Below are positions 1-8,362 of a DNA stretch of 64,000 nt, piece after piece. Location of the stretch: NCBI RefSeq assembly GCF_000720925.1, contig NZ_JOEE01000006.1:62001-126000 (forward strand), read 5' to 3'. Source of the DNA: Phycicoccus jejuensis. Lineage in GTDB: Bacteria; Actinomycetota; Actinomycetes; Actinomycetales; Dermatophilaceae. The position numbers and the translations under genes are program-made. Positions within the stretch are counted from its first letter, which is position 1; each line of letters opens with the position of its first letter. The notes beneath the pieces were generated by a model. It saw only the letters and a program-made list of their open reading frames with translations. It was not told the DNA's origin and ran no database searches.

Positions 1-1
1 G

Positions 2-793
2 GCCACGGCCACGGCCCCGGCGCCGCTGCCGCCCGTCGCCCCGCGCGTCCGACCGCAGCCCGCGCCGTCCCGCGACCCGCTCCCGCCACCCCCGACCGGC
101 GCCGGCCGGCCGGGGCCGCCGCCCTACGCCCTGCCGCCCGCACCGCGACCGGACGACGACGACGTCCTCGAGGCGCGCGTCGACCCCCGCATCGGCCTGC
201 CCACGCGCTCGGGTGTGCTCCTCGCGCTGCTCGCCCTCCTCGCGGGGCTGACGGCCACCGCGCCGCTCGTCGCCCTCGCCGCGCTCGCGGTGTGGATGGT
301 CCTCGCGCGCACCGCCGACCGGTCCGTCACCTCCCTCGTCATGCGCCGCCACGACCGGGGGGCCCGCGGCAGCGACGTCGCGGTCGCCGTCGTCAGCAGC
401 CCGTGGCACGTCGTCGTCGGGGCCGTCGGCACCCTCGTCACCCTCGCGCTCCCGCTGCTCGTCGGGGTGTCGGCGATGTTCGCCGGGGCCCTCGTCGTCG
501 GCAGCGTGACCGGCGGGGCCACCCGGGCCGACGGCGTCGTGCCGCTGCTCGCGGCCGGTGTCTTCACCGCGCTGACCGCCTGGTGGGGCCCCGGCGGCGC
601 CGGCCTGCGCCGGGGCAGCCGCAGCCTCGTGCGCGGCGCGACCGGGCACCCGACCGTGCGGCAGGTGCTCGTCGTCGCGCTCCTCCTCGCCGGGGCGCTG
701 CTCACCGCGCTCACCGCCTCCCGGGGCGGGCCGGAGTGGTGGCCGCTGCCCGAGGCCCCGTCGTGGGTCGACCAGGTGGTGCCGCAGCTGTGA
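2..793 (+). CDS. C-terminal part of a proline-rich multi-pass membrane protein (5' end outside window)
   Basis: The frame is open from the first bases of the window, so the gene starts upstream. The visible part begins with about 45 residues rich in Pro/Ala/Arg, then an acidic stretch (four Asp in a row) and a motif EARVDPRIGLPTRSG. About 190 residues with four to five hydrophobic segments follow, ending shortly after a Trp-rich tail. A Pro-rich linker leading to a membrane domain is common in actinobacterial Ser/Thr protein kinases, but no kinase motif is in the window, so that is only a guess. The stop codon overlaps the GTG of the next gene (GTGA), so the two are translationally coupled. 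Confidence 0.6.
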   Translation, partial: ATATAPAPLPPVAPRVRPQPAPSRDPLPPPPTGAGRPGPPPYALPPAPRPDDDDVLEARVDPRIGLPTRSGVLLALLALLAGLTATAPLVALAALAVWMVLARTADRSVTSLVMRRHDRGARGSDVAVAVVSSPWHVVVGAVGTLVTLALPLLVGVSAMFAGALVVGSVTGGATRADGVVPLLAAGVFTALTAWWGPGGAGLRRGSRSLVRGATGHPTVRQVLVVALLLAGALLTALTASRGGPEWWPLPEAPSWVDQVVPQL

Positions 794-2250
794 CCGACCC
801 CCGCACCCGGCGGGCCCGCATCCTGCGCGGCGACCTGCCCACCGAGCCGATGCCGATGGCGGACCTGCTGCGCCGCACGCCCTACCGGCACGCCCGCATC
901 CCCGGCGCCTCCGCCCCGGACCCGACGATCGAGCGCGGGCTCGACCTCGCGCTGCGCGTCGGCGCGCTGATGCTGCGCTGCGGCGCCGGCGCCCCGCAGG
1001 TCGAGGGTGCGATCGCCGCGACGGCCGCGGCCGCCGGTGTCGACCAGGTCGAGCTCGACATCACCCTCCAGTCGATCCTCGTCCAGGCGCGCAGCGCGGA
1101 GGGGCGCCAGCACACGATGCTCAAGGTCGTGCGGCACACCCGCTTCGACTACGCGCGCCTCGTCGCGGTGCACCGGCTCGTCGAGTCGCTCGTCGCCGGC
1201 GAGGTGACCCCCGACGAGGCCTCCGACCGGCTCCGGCAGATCAAGCGGACCCCCCGCACCTACCCGAAGTGGGCCATCTCGCTCGCCAACGCCGTGCTGG
1301 CCTCCGCCGTCGCGGTCGTCATCGGCGCCAGCGCGCTCGCGGCCCTCGCGACCATCGGGGTGGTCCTCGCGGTCGCCGGGATCGCCCGGCTGCACGCCCG
1401 GGTCGACCTGCCCGAGTTCTACGGGAACGCCATGAACGCCTTCGCGGCGACCCTCCTCGCCGGCGGCCTCTACGCGATCGGCGCGACGGGGGCGATCCCC
1501 TTCACGGAGGCCGACTTCGCCTTCGTCGTCGCCGGCGGCATCGTCGCGATGCTGCCCGGACGCACGATGGCCTCCGCGATCGAGGACGTCATCTTCGGCT
1601 ACCCGCTGACCGGCGCCGGGCGCCTGCTCGCCGTGCTGCTGTCGCTGACCGGACTGATCATCGGCATCGCGTCCGGGCTCTCCGCGATGCTCATGCTCAC
1701 CCGCTGGACCAGCAGCAGCTTCGTCTCGCCGGACGTGCTGGACCTGCGGGTCAGCCAGGCCCCGATCGTCCCGGCCCTGCTCGCGTCCCTCGTCGTCGGT
1801 CTCGCCGCCGGGGTCACCGTGCAGAGCCGCCGGGGGCTCATCCTCCCGATGGGGCTGCTCACCATCGTCGGGGTCGCGGTCTCGGCGGTGCTCACCCGCG
1901 GCCCGGGGGTCGGGGCCGTCACGGCCACCGGCATCGCGGCCGTCGTGGTCGGCGTGCTCGGCCGGCTGCTGGCCCAGCGCATGGATGCCCCCTCCCTCGT
2001 CCTCGTCGTGCCCGCGAGCTTCGGCCTGCTGCCCGGTCTGACGATCTTCCGGGGCCTCTACGAGCTCGTCGCCCAAGGTCAGGACTCGGGGCTGCTCACC
2101 TTCCAGTCCGGCCTGTCGACGCTGCTGTCCGCCGGCGGCGTGCTGCTGGCCATCGCCACGGGGACCGTCCTCGGTGAGTACCTCGCCGCGCCGTGGGACC
2201 GCCACGTCCGGGGCTCGCGCCGGCCGCGCACCGACGCGGTCCCGCGCTGA
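790..2250 (+). CDS. thrE: threonine/serine exporter, ThrE family
   Basis: This 486-residue protein matches the ThrE architecture. A soluble N-terminal domain (about residues 40-155, with LDLALRVGALMLRCGAGAP and LDITLQSILVQAR) is followed from about residue 160 by roughly ten hydrophobic helices. The length is close to the approximately 490 residues of Corynebacterium ThrE. The family exports L-threonine and L-serine across the plasma membrane using proton motive force. The GTG start overlaps the stop of the upstream membrane protein; the frame is open much further upstream, but that part is shadow of the preceding gene. A hairpin follows within 15 bases of the stop. Substrate is inferred from family only. 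Confidence 0.88.
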   Translation: MTDPRTRRARILRGDLPTEPMPMADLLRRTPYRHARIPGASAPDPTIERGLDLALRVGALMLRCGAGAPQVEGAIAATAAAAGVDQVELDITLQSILVQARSAEGRQHTMLKVVRHTRFDYARLVAVHRLVESLVAGEVTPDEASDRLRQIKRTPRTYPKWAISLANAVLASAVAVVIGASALAALATIGVVLAVAGIARLHARVDLPEFYGNAMNAFAATLLAGGLYAIGATGAIPFTEADFAFVVAGGIVAMLPGRTMASAIEDVIFGYPLTGAGRLLAVLLSLTGLIIGIASGLSAMLMLTRWTSSSFVSPDVLDLRVSQAPIVPALLASLVVGLAAGVTVQSRRGLILPMGLLTIVGVAVSAVLTRGPGVGAVTATGIAAVVVGVLGRLLAQRMDAPSLVLVVPASFGLLPGLTIFRGLYELVAQGQDSGLLTFQSGLSTLLSAGGVLLAIATGTVLGEYLAAPWDRHVRGSRRPRTDAVPR

Positions 2251-2264
2251 CGCAGCCCGACGAC

Positions 2265-2284
2265 GGGTCCGTCGTGACGGACCC
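2265..2284. terminator. bidirectional hairpin between thrE and csrA
   Basis: A perfect 9-bp stem (GGGTCCGTC / GACGGACCC) with a 2-base spacer lies in the 45-bp gap between the convergent thrE and csrA. No U tract is seen, as is usual in this high-GC sequence. Confidence 0.6.
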
Positions 2285-2295
2285 CGGGAGCGGGG

Positions 2296-2634
2296 TCAGC
2301 CCCGACGCGGGTCGGTCGGCGGCCGCGGGGTGGCCGGAGCCGGGGACGCCGCCGGGGGCGCCGCCGGAGTCGAGGGGGCGGGGCCGGCCGGGCCGCGCGG
2401 AGCGGGGGCGCCGCCACCGAGGGCACGTGCGAGGTCGCCGGCGGCGCCGGGACGGGCCGTGGCCTCCTCGTTGGCCGCGCGCACCGCGAGGTAGATCTCC
2501 TCGCGGTGGATCTGGACGTCACCGGGCGCCTCGATGCCCAGGCGCACCTTGTCGCCGCTGATCTCGAGGACCGTCACGACGATGTCGTGGCGGATCCGGA
2601 TGGCCTCGTGGGGGCGTCGGCTCAGGACGAGCAC
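2296..2634 (-). CDS. csrA: carbon storage regulator CsrA with long Pro/Ala-rich tail
   Basis: The first 60 or so residues are a canonical CsrA fold: it starts MLVLSRRPHEAIRI, then VTVLEISGDKVRLGIEAP and VQIHREEIYLAV with the RNA-binding region. CsrA represses translation of flagellin and other mRNAs and is titrated by FliW. The protein is 112 residues, while most CsrA proteins are 60-75. The extra about 45 residues are Ala/Pro/Gly rich and low complexity. It uses a GTG start and is the last gene of the flgN-fliW-csrA arm, the usual fliW-csrA pairing. The fliC leader upstream of its AAGGAGG is a natural target candidate. Confidence 0.93.
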   Translation of the reverse strand: MLVLSRRPHEAIRIRHDIVVTVLEISGDKVRLGIEAPGDVQIHREEIYLAVRAANEEATARPGAAGDLARALGGGAPAPRGPAGPAPSTPAAPPAASPAPATPRPPTDPRRG

Positions 2635-2668
2635 GCGAGCACCCCCCGGCCGAGCAGCCCGGCGCCGG

Positions 2669-3085
2669 TCATGCGGCCACCAGGGGCGCCCGCAGGGGGA
2701 GGTCCTGCCCGGTGAGGACGACCTGCTCGGCGTCGGAGGTGCGGGTGTTGACGACGAGGGGGGCGAGGAGGTTGGCCGTCGAGCGGGTGATGTCTTCGGC
2801 GATCGTCACGACGACGAGGACGAGGGCGTCCTCGGCGGTGCTCAGGTGCAGCCGGTCGGCCGTCGCGTCGTCGATCTCGGGGTGGTAGTCGGGGAAGAAC
2901 GCGGCCGCGTCGGCGGTGACGAAGCTCGGGCCGGCGTCCCCGACGGGGGCGAGGTCGAACAGCCCGGTGGCGACCGCCCGCACCTCGTACTCGGTGGCGG
3001 GGAAGCCCACGAGGCCCTCGGGCAGGTGGATCCGACGGACGTCGAGGTCCGCCTCCTGGGTCGGCTGGGTCATCCGGTCCCTCAC
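2669..3085 (-). CDS. fliW: flagellar assembly factor FliW
   Basis: This 138-residue protein has FliW features: LPEGLVGFPATEYEV near the N terminus, a central segment with PSFVTADAAAFFPDY, and the C-terminal half VLVVVTIAED followed by TANLLAPLVVNTRT. FliW binds flagellin and, when free, binds CsrA allosterically to relieve repression of flagellin translation. The GTG start at 3085 overlaps the flgN stop (GTGA), which supports that start; an in-frame ATG four codons later is the alternative. csrA follows 34 bp downstream, giving a complete FliW-CsrA-flagellin partner-switch with fliC on the other strand. Confidence 0.93.
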   Translation of the reverse strand: MRDRMTQPTQEADLDVRRIHLPEGLVGFPATEYEVRAVATGLFDLAPVGDAGPSFVTADAAAFFPDYHPEIDDATADRLHLSTAEDALVLVVVTIAEDITRSTANLLAPLVVNTRTSDAEQVVLTGQDLPLRAPLVAA

Positions 3086-3594
3086 GTGGTCTCGTCGAAG
3101 AGGCGCCCGGCGGTGTCCCGGTCACGCCGTCCGCTGGCGGTGTAGGTGGAGCCGGCGCCGGCTCCGTGGAAGCGCGAGAGCGCCTCCTCGATGGCCTGCG
3201 CGCTCGAGGCGAGCAGCTCGCGGTTGGCGAGGGCCGCCTGGAGGAGCGCGGCGGTGGCCTCGCCCAGGGCGTGCCGGTGCTCGGCGAGCACCTGGTCCCA
3301 GGGCGCCGGCACGGCCTCGGCCAGCTCGCGCAGGCTGGCCTGCGGGGACAGGCCGAGGGCCTCGGTGAGGGGGAGGAGGTCGACCGAGCGCGCGAGCTCC
3401 GAGGAGCGGATCGTCGCGATCGTGTCGTCGACCTCGCGGGTCGAGCGGGCGAGCCAGCCGGAGCGCGCGGTCTCGACGAGGGCCCGCTGGACCTCGATGC
3501 GGTAGGCGAGCACGTCGAGCAGCTCGCGGGTGCGCCACAGCGACTCGGACAGGTCCGCGCAGGCGGCGGCGATGTCGGTCTGGCTGTCGGGCAC
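3082..3594 (-). CDS. flgN: FlgN-type chaperone for hook-filament junction proteins
   Basis: A 170-residue, mostly helical protein with the FlgN pattern: an N-terminal helix pair (LWRTRELLDVLAYRIEVQRAL), a central helix with DLLPLTEALGLSPQASLREL and a flexible C terminus. FlgN proteins hold FlgK and FlgL for export. The open frame continues far upstream, but the GTG at 3594 is chosen because a FliA-type -10 element (CCGATGAG on this strand) ends six bases before it. The predicted transcript therefore begins at or next to this GTG, with no room for a ribosome-binding site. It is the first gene of the flgN-fliW-csrA arm. Confidence 0.82.
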   Translation of the reverse strand: MPDSQTDIAAACADLSESLWRTRELLDVLAYRIEVQRALVETARSGWLARSTREVDDTIATIRSSELARSVDLLPLTEALGLSPQASLRELAEAVPAPWDQVLAEHRHALGEATAALLQAALANRELLASSAQAIEEALSRFHGAGAGSTYTASGRRDRDTAGRLFDETT

Positions 3595-3600
3595 GGTGTC

Positions 3601-3629
3601 CTCATCGGGTCGGGCGGGGCGGACTTGAG
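3601..3629 (-). promoter_or_regulatory. FliA (sigma-28) promoter of flgN-fliW-csrA
   Basis: Read on the minus strand: CTCAAGT (3629-3623), a 14-base spacer, then CCGATGAG (3608-3601). The same spacing occurs at five other flagellar operons in the window. The -10 ends six bases before the flgN GTG, predicting a leaderless mRNA. Confidence 0.85.
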
Positions 3630-3843
3630 CGGCTCCGCGGGACGGATCCGGCTCTGGGTGCTCCAGCCAGTCTGCCACGCGCGCGCGCACGCGTGGCGCA
3701 GGCGCGGATCGGCACGACAACCGGCCGTTCGGACGACCCCCGGTGACCGGTCGGAGACGCCCCCGGTGGCCGAAGGGATCGAAGTCGGCCCCGGAGCCTT
3801 CTACGGCTGGCGACATGCTCGGACGTCCCTCGACAGTGGACCC

Positions 3844-4707
3844 ATGACCACCACGGCCTCCCCTGCGGCCCCCCGTCACGACGTGGACGCGCTCTGCCGC
3901 GAGCACCTCCCGATCGTCAGCTACGAGGTGCGCGCCCTCAGCGCCCGCCTCCCCTCCCACGTGGCGACCGACGACCTGACGTCGGCCGGCCTCTTCGCCC
4001 TCGCGTCGGCCGCCGAGTCGTTCGACGCGAGCCGGGGCGTGCCGTTCGGCCGCTACGCGGCGACCCGCATCAAGGGAGCCCTCCTCGACGAGCTGCGCTC
4101 GATGGACTGGGCGACGCGCTCGGTCCGCACCCGGGCCCGCGAGCTCGACGCCATCCGGGGCGCGATGACCTCCGAGCTGGGCCGTGAGCCGGCAGAGCGC
4201 GAGCTCGCCGACCGCCTCGGCGTCGGGGTCGAGGCCGTGCGCCAGGTCTCCGAGGCGGTGCACCGCTCGGTCGTCGTCCGCCTCGACTCGCTCGTCGACG
4301 CCGGGGTCGCGGACGCGGCCCTGCCGCGCGACGAGCGCACCCCCGAGGACGTCGTGGTCCAGCGCGAGCGCGAGAGCTACCTCTCGGCCGCGGTCGCGGC
4401 ACTGCCCGAGCGGCTGCGCATCGTCGTCCAGGCCACGTTCTTCGAGGACCGGCTCCTCAAGGACGTCGCCGAGGAGCTCGGGGTCACCGAGTCCCGTGTC
4501 TCGCAGCTGCGCACGGAGGCCCTCGGGATGCTCCGCGACGGGATGCGCGCCACGCACGGCGAGGAGCGCCCCGCCGCCGCGGCCGCCGCGACGACCGCCG
4601 CCGCCCGCCGCCGCGCGGGCTACTACGCCGACATCGCCCAGCGCGCCTCCATGGCGCAGCGGGGCTCCGTCGCCGGCCGCCCGGCCGGCGTCCGGTTCGC
4701 GGGCTGA
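3844..4707 (+). CDS. fliA: flagellar sigma factor FliA/WhiG family (sigma-28)
   Basis: A 287-residue sigma-70 family protein with region 2 (about 15-95, with DDLTSAGLFALASAAESFD and FGRYAATRIKGALLDELRS), region 3 (LGREPAERELADRLGV) and region 4 near residues 180-240 (LPERLRIVVQATFFEDRLLKDVAEELGVTES). The RSMDWATRSVR segment is typical of FliA/WhiG. About 45 extra Ala/Arg-rich residues follow region 4. It directs RNA polymerase to flagellar promoters; six such promoters sit in this window. No copy of that promoter lies in the 249 bp before fliA itself, so its own expression seems to use another sigma factor. ATG 3844 is the first start consistent with the family. Confidence 0.93.
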   Translation: MTTTASPAAPRHDVDALCREHLPIVSYEVRALSARLPSHVATDDLTSAGLFALASAAESFDASRGVPFGRYAATRIKGALLDELRSMDWATRSVRTRARELDAIRGAMTSELGREPAERELADRLGVGVEAVRQVSEAVHRSVVVRLDSLVDAGVADAALPRDERTPEDVVVQRERESYLSAAVAALPERLRIVVQATFFEDRLLKDVAEELGVTESRVSQLRTEALGMLRDGMRATHGEERPAAAAAATTAAARRRAGYYADIAQRASMAQRGSVAGRPAGVRFAG

Positions 4708-4758
4708 CGCCCGCGCACCACCCCTGAACGGTCTCGGCGGAAAAAGTTCGCCGGGGCC

Positions 4759-4787
4759 CTCAAGTCCCTCACGGCGCCGCCGATGAG
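4759..4787 (+). promoter_or_regulatory. FliA promoter of fliC
   Basis: CTCAAGT (4759-4765), 14 bases, CCGATGAG (4780-4787). The start site is predicted near 4794, leaving a leader of about 70 bases with AAGGAGG just before the fliC ATG. This leader is long enough to hold CsrA sites. Confidence 0.88.
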
Positions 4788-4864
4788 GGGTGTGCCGCCC
4801 CGACTGGGAGCGGCACGGATCGCCACGGACGGCGGTCCGAGACCCCATCCAAGGAGGAAACATC

Positions 4865-5692
4865 ATGGGTCTGCAGGTCAACACCAACGTCGCCGCTCTG
4901 AACGCCTACCGGCACCTCAGCTCCACCCAGAGCTCGATGAACACCAGCCTCGAGCGCCTGTCCTCGGGTCTGCGCATCAACCGCGCCGCGGACGACGCCG
5001 CCGGCCTGGCGATCAGCGAGAAGCTGCGCGCCCAGACCAACGGTCTCTCCCAGGCCACGTCCAACGCCCAGGACGCGATCTCCCTCGTCCAGACGGCTGA
5101 GGGTGCGCTCAACGAGACGCACTCGATCCTCCAGCGCATGCGCCAGCTGGCGGTCCAGTCGGGCAACGACACGAACACCGCGGACGACCGCCTCGCCATC
5201 CAGAGCGAGGTGACCGCCCTCAACGACGAGCTCGACCGCATCGCCAACACCACCCAGTTCAACGGGCAGAACCTCCTCGACGGCACTGGTGGCACCGCCG
5301 GCACCTTCACGTTCCAGATCGGCGCCAACAGCGGCCAGACCGTCGACGTCGCGTTCGCGCAGGCCGACACGACGACCCTCGGCACCGACACCCTGGACGT
5401 GTCGACCTCGACCGGCGCGACGGCCGCGCTCACCGCGATCGACGCCGCCATCAAGACCGTCTCGGGCAACCGGGCCGACCTCGGTGCGGTGCAGAACCGT
5501 CTGCAGCACACCATCAACAGCCTGAGCGTCGCGTCGGAGAACGCGGCCGCCGCCGAGTCGCGCATCCGTGACACCGACATGGCGAAGGAGATGAGCTCCT
5601 TCAGCCGGAGCCAGATCCTCTCCCAGGCCGGCGTCTCGATGCTCGCCCAGGCGAACAGCGCCCCGCAGTCCGTCCTCAAGCTCCTCGGCTGA
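4865..5692 (+). CDS. fliC: flagellin
   Basis: A 275-residue short flagellin. The N-terminal D0/D1 (about 1-140) shows VNTNVAALNAYRHL, LSSGLRINRAADDAAGLAIS and TAEGALNETHSILQRMR. The C-terminal D1/D0 (about 195-275) shows SRIRDTDMAKEMSSFSRSQI and ends VLKLLG. Only about 50 residues lie between, so the outer D2/D3 domains are minimal. It is exported by the flagellar type III apparatus and polymerises into the filament. ATG 4865 has a strong AAGGAGG 6-7 bases upstream, in a leader from a FliA promoter. It is monocistronic up to a hairpin at 5716-5748. Confidence 0.97.
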   Translation: MGLQVNTNVAALNAYRHLSSTQSSMNTSLERLSSGLRINRAADDAAGLAISEKLRAQTNGLSQATSNAQDAISLVQTAEGALNETHSILQRMRQLAVQSGNDTNTADDRLAIQSEVTALNDELDRIANTTQFNGQNLLDGTGGTAGTFTFQIGANSGQTVDVAFAQADTTTLGTDTLDVSTSTGATAALTAIDAAIKTVSGNRADLGAVQNRLQHTINSLSVASENAAAAESRIRDTDMAKEMSSFSRSQILSQAGVSMLAQANSAPQSVLKLLG

Positions 5693-5715
5693 GCCTGAGC
5701 ACTGACTGACACCGT

Positions 5716-5748
5716 CGCCCGGGTCCGGCTCTCGCACGGATCCGGGCG
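5716..5748 (+). terminator. hairpin after fliC
   Basis: A 12-bp stem (CGCCCGGGTCCG / CGGATCCGGGCG, one mismatch) with a 9-base loop, 24 bases after the fliC stop and before fliD. It likely limits read-through into fliD. Confidence 0.65.
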
Positions 5749-5784
5749 AACGGTCAGCACCACCAGCGAGGAAGGAACAGGACC

Positions 5785-7650
5785 ATGGCGGGAGTCGACG
5801 GGCTGATCTCCGGCCTCAACACGACGCAGATCATCAGCCAGCTGATGACCGTCGAGCGGCAGTCGGGCGCGGGCCTGACGAAGGGCAAGACCGCCAGCCA
5901 GACGATGGTCAGCGTCCTCCAGTCGCTCAACACGCAGATGCTGTCCCTGCGCGACGCCGCGAAGTTCTTCGTCCCCGACCCGCTCCTCAAGACCTCGGGC
6001 TGGACGACCACGACCTCCACCTCCTCCGCGCCGAGCGCCGTCTCCGTCGTCACCGACGGCACGGCCCTGCCGGGGACCACGACCTTCACGGTGTCGAGCG
6101 TCGCCTCCGCCGGGTCCGCGGTCTCGAAGGGGTCGGTCGCCTCGACCTCCACCGCCGTCACCGCCGGCCCGGTCGTCGCCGCGAAGGGCCTCGGGGCGCT
6201 CGGCGCCTCCGCCCTCCTCGCGGGCACGACGCTCGCGGCCGGGTCCCACACCGTCAAGGTGACCCAGGCCTCGGGTGGCGCCACCCTCTCCGGCGTCCCC
6301 CTCGGCTCGACCGTGACCATCGGCTCCGGCGCCCAGCTCGTCGTCGACCTCGGGTCCGGCCCCCAGAGCATCAGCATCGCCGCCGGCACCTACACCCCGT
6401 CGCAGCTCGCGGCCGAGGTGACGCGCGCGGCCGGCGGCGGCCTCACCGCGACCGCCGGCGACGACGGTGCGCTGCGCCTGGCCACCACCCGCGAGGGCAG
6501 CGCCGCCTCGCTCCAGGTCGTCTCCGCCGACCCCGCGCTCGGCCTCACCGACACGACCACGACCGCCCACGGCACCGACGGCGTCGTCGAGCTCGACGGC
6601 GTCGCGACGACGCTCAGCGACCTCGGCCCCGGCTCCACCGTCACGCTCGCCGGGGCGGGCACGGACTCCGTGCAGCTGTCGCTCGCGGGCGGCCTGCGGG
6701 CCGGCACGGCGACCCTCGCGGACCTCGGCCTCGCGGCGGGGTCGAACATCGCCCAGGTCGCCTCGGCCGCGACCTCCTCGTCGCTCGGCCTCTCCGGCAC
6801 GACCATCAAGGTCGGCGACGCCGCCTACAAGCTCCAGCTCACCTCGTCGACCACCGGCGCCGCGTCCGACGTCATGGTCTCGGCCGGCGCGTTCGGGGCG
6901 AGCGGCCTCGGCGACCTCGTCGAGCTCCAGACCCCGACCGACACGGTGCTGCGCGTCGGCACCGGCCCGGGCGCCTTCGACGTCCGCTCGGCGAGCAAGG
7001 ACGTCACCGGACTGCTGCCGGGGACGACCATCACCGCGACGAAGGCCGACCCGACGACGCCGGTCACCGTGACCGTCGCCGGTGACTCCTCCGGCATCGC
7101 GGACAAGATGCAGGCCCTGGTCGACGCGGCGAACGCCGCCATCTCGTTCATCGGCGCGCGCTCCGGCTTCAACGGCGACACCAAGACCGCCGGTGTGCTG
7201 CTGGGCAACTCGCTGACCCAGAACATCGTGCGCCGGGTCACCGACGCCGCGGTCGGCGGCTCCGCCTCGCAGCCCTCCGCCGCCGGCATCACCGTCGGAC
7301 GCGACGGCAAGATCGCCCTCGACAAGACGGCCTTCCTCGCCGCCTACGCCAAGGACCCGGCCAAGGTGACGGCCAACCTCACGAAGATGGCGTCGAGCAT
7401 CGCCGACGTCGCCCAGCAGGCCGCCGACCCGCTCAAGGGCTCGATCACCAACGCGGTGAAGTCCGAGCAGGGCCGGATCCGCGACTACACGAACCAGATC
7501 GCGTCCTTCGAGACGCGGATGTCGCTGCGCGAGGACACCCTCAAGCGGCAGTACGCCGCCCTGGAGTCCCTCCTCGGGACCGTCAAGTCCCAGGGCGACT
7601 GGCTGACCGGCCAGCTGAAGACCCTCCCGACCAACTCGAGCTCGAACTGA
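5785..7650 (+). CDS. fliD: flagellar filament cap protein FliD
   Basis: A 621-residue FliD (HAP2). The N terminus reads VDGLISGLNTTQIISQLMTV, and the C-terminal coiled segment contains QIASFETRMSLREDTLKRQY, both typical. The middle is Ala/Thr/Ser-rich and long, making this larger than the usual 450-480 residues. FliD forms the pentameric or hexameric cap under which flagellin folds. ATG 5785 has GAGGAAGGA upstream. No CTCARGT promoter is visible between the fliC terminator and fliD. It is followed 16 bp later by fliS, forming fliD-fliS-fliT-like-flgK-flgL. Confidence 0.93.
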   Translation: MAGVDGLISGLNTTQIISQLMTVERQSGAGLTKGKTASQTMVSVLQSLNTQMLSLRDAAKFFVPDPLLKTSGWTTTTSTSSAPSAVSVVTDGTALPGTTTFTVSSVASAGSAVSKGSVASTSTAVTAGPVVAAKGLGALGASALLAGTTLAAGSHTVKVTQASGGATLSGVPLGSTVTIGSGAQLVVDLGSGPQSISIAAGTYTPSQLAAEVTRAAGGGLTATAGDDGALRLATTREGSAASLQVVSADPALGLTDTTTTAHGTDGVVELDGVATTLSDLGPGSTVTLAGAGTDSVQLSLAGGLRAGTATLADLGLAAGSNIAQVASAATSSSLGLSGTTIKVGDAAYKLQLTSSTTGAASDVMVSAGAFGASGLGDLVELQTPTDTVLRVGTGPGAFDVRSASKDVTGLLPGTTITATKADPTTPVTVTVAGDSSGIADKMQALVDAANAAISFIGARSGFNGDTKTAGVLLGNSLTQNIVRRVTDAAVGGSASQPSAAGITVGRDGKIALDKTAFLAAYAKDPAKVTANLTKMASSIADVAQQAADPLKGSITNAVKSEQGRIRDYTNQIASFETRMSLREDTLKRQYAALESLLGTVKSQGDWLTGQLKTLPTNSSSN

Positions 7651-7666
7651 GCCAGGAGACGACGAC

Positions 7667-8050
7667 GTGACCACCACCGCCACCCTGCGCCGCCTCTACC
7701 AGAGCGACTCCGTGACGACGGCCTCCCCGAGCCGCCTCGTCGTGCTGCTCTTCGACCGGCTCGTCAAGGACCTGCACCTCGCGATGATCGCCATCGAGAA
7801 GCGCGACATCCAGGGTTCGCACCACGCGCTGCGGCACGCGCAGGACGTCGTCACCGAGCTCTCGACCTCGCTCGACCTCGAGATGTGGCCCGAGGGTCGC
7901 GGCCTGGCCGCCCTCTACGACTACGTCGTCGAGCGCCTCGTCCGGGCCAACGCGACGAAGTCGCACGAGCTCGTGGCCGAGGTGCTCGAGCTCGTCGAGC
8001 CGCTGCGCGAGGCCTTCACGACCGTCTCGGCCACCGCGGAGGCGTCGTGA
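7667..8050 (+). CDS. fliS: flagellin export chaperone FliS
   Basis: A 127-residue helical protein with the FliS pattern: an N-terminal Leu-rich segment with RLYQSDSV, then SRLVVLLFDRLVKDLHLAM, and the C-terminal half with LYDYVVERLVRAN. FliS binds the disordered C-terminal D0 of flagellin and delivers it to FlhA. The GTG start lies 16 bases after the fliD stop with CAGGAG upstream. The stop overlaps the next gene (GTGA). In partner-switching bacteria FliS and FliW compete for flagellin; both are present here. Confidence 0.92.
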   Translation: MTTTATLRRLYQSDSVTTASPSRLVVLLFDRLVKDLHLAMIAIEKRDIQGSHHALRHAQDVVTELSTSLDLEMWPEGRGLAALYDYVVERLVRANATKSHELVAEVLELVEPLREAFTTVSATAEAS

Positions 8051-8361
8051 CCGTCGCCGACCTCTCCTGGGACGACGCACTCGACGCGGTCGAGGGCGAC
8101 CTCGCGCGCGCCGAGCACGCCGTGCGCTCGGGGGACCTCGTCGACCTCGCGGAGGTGCTCGGCCGCTCGCCGCGCGCCACCGGCCCGCTGCCGGAGCGGC
8201 TCGCCTCCCGCGCCACCGCCGCGCTCGAGCGCACGCGCGCGCTCGAGGCCGAGATCGGCGATCGGATGGCCGCCACGGTCCGTGCCCTCGGTGCCGACGA
8301 GCGCCGCCCGCACACCACCCCCGTCCGGCAGACGCCGGCCTACGTCGACGCGAGGGCCTGA
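8047..8361 (+). CDS. small helical flagellar protein in the FliT position
   Basis: A 104-residue protein coupled to fliS by a GTGA overlap and followed one base later by flgK. It is predicted mostly helical, acidic at the N terminus (LSWDDALDAVEGDLARAEHAV) and basic with His/Arg near the C terminus. Sequence identity to FliT is not evident by eye. The call rests on position (fliS-fliT in many clusters), size and helical character. FliT proteins chaperone FliD, whose gene is two upstream. It could equally be an unrelated short export adaptor. Confidence 0.5.
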   Translation: MTVADLSWDDALDAVEGDLARAEHAVRSGDLVDLAEVLGRSPRATGPLPERLASRATAALERTRALEAEIGDRMAATVRALGADERRPHTTPVRQTPAYVDARA

Positions 8362-8362
8362 G

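Noticed and set aside
124..2205. Long open frame on the minus strand opposite thrE
   Set aside because: Its translation is Gly/Arg/Asp/Glu-rich with no family character. It is the antisense shadow of high-GC codon use in the genes on the plus strand.
3741..3790. FliA promoter in front of fliA
   Set aside because: A CCGAAGGG octamer occurs, but 14 bases upstream there is GGTCGGA rather than CTCARGT.
4906..7683. Minus-strand frame of more than 900 codons across fliC and fliD
   Set aside because: Antisense shadow; fliC and fliD are unambiguous on the plus strand.
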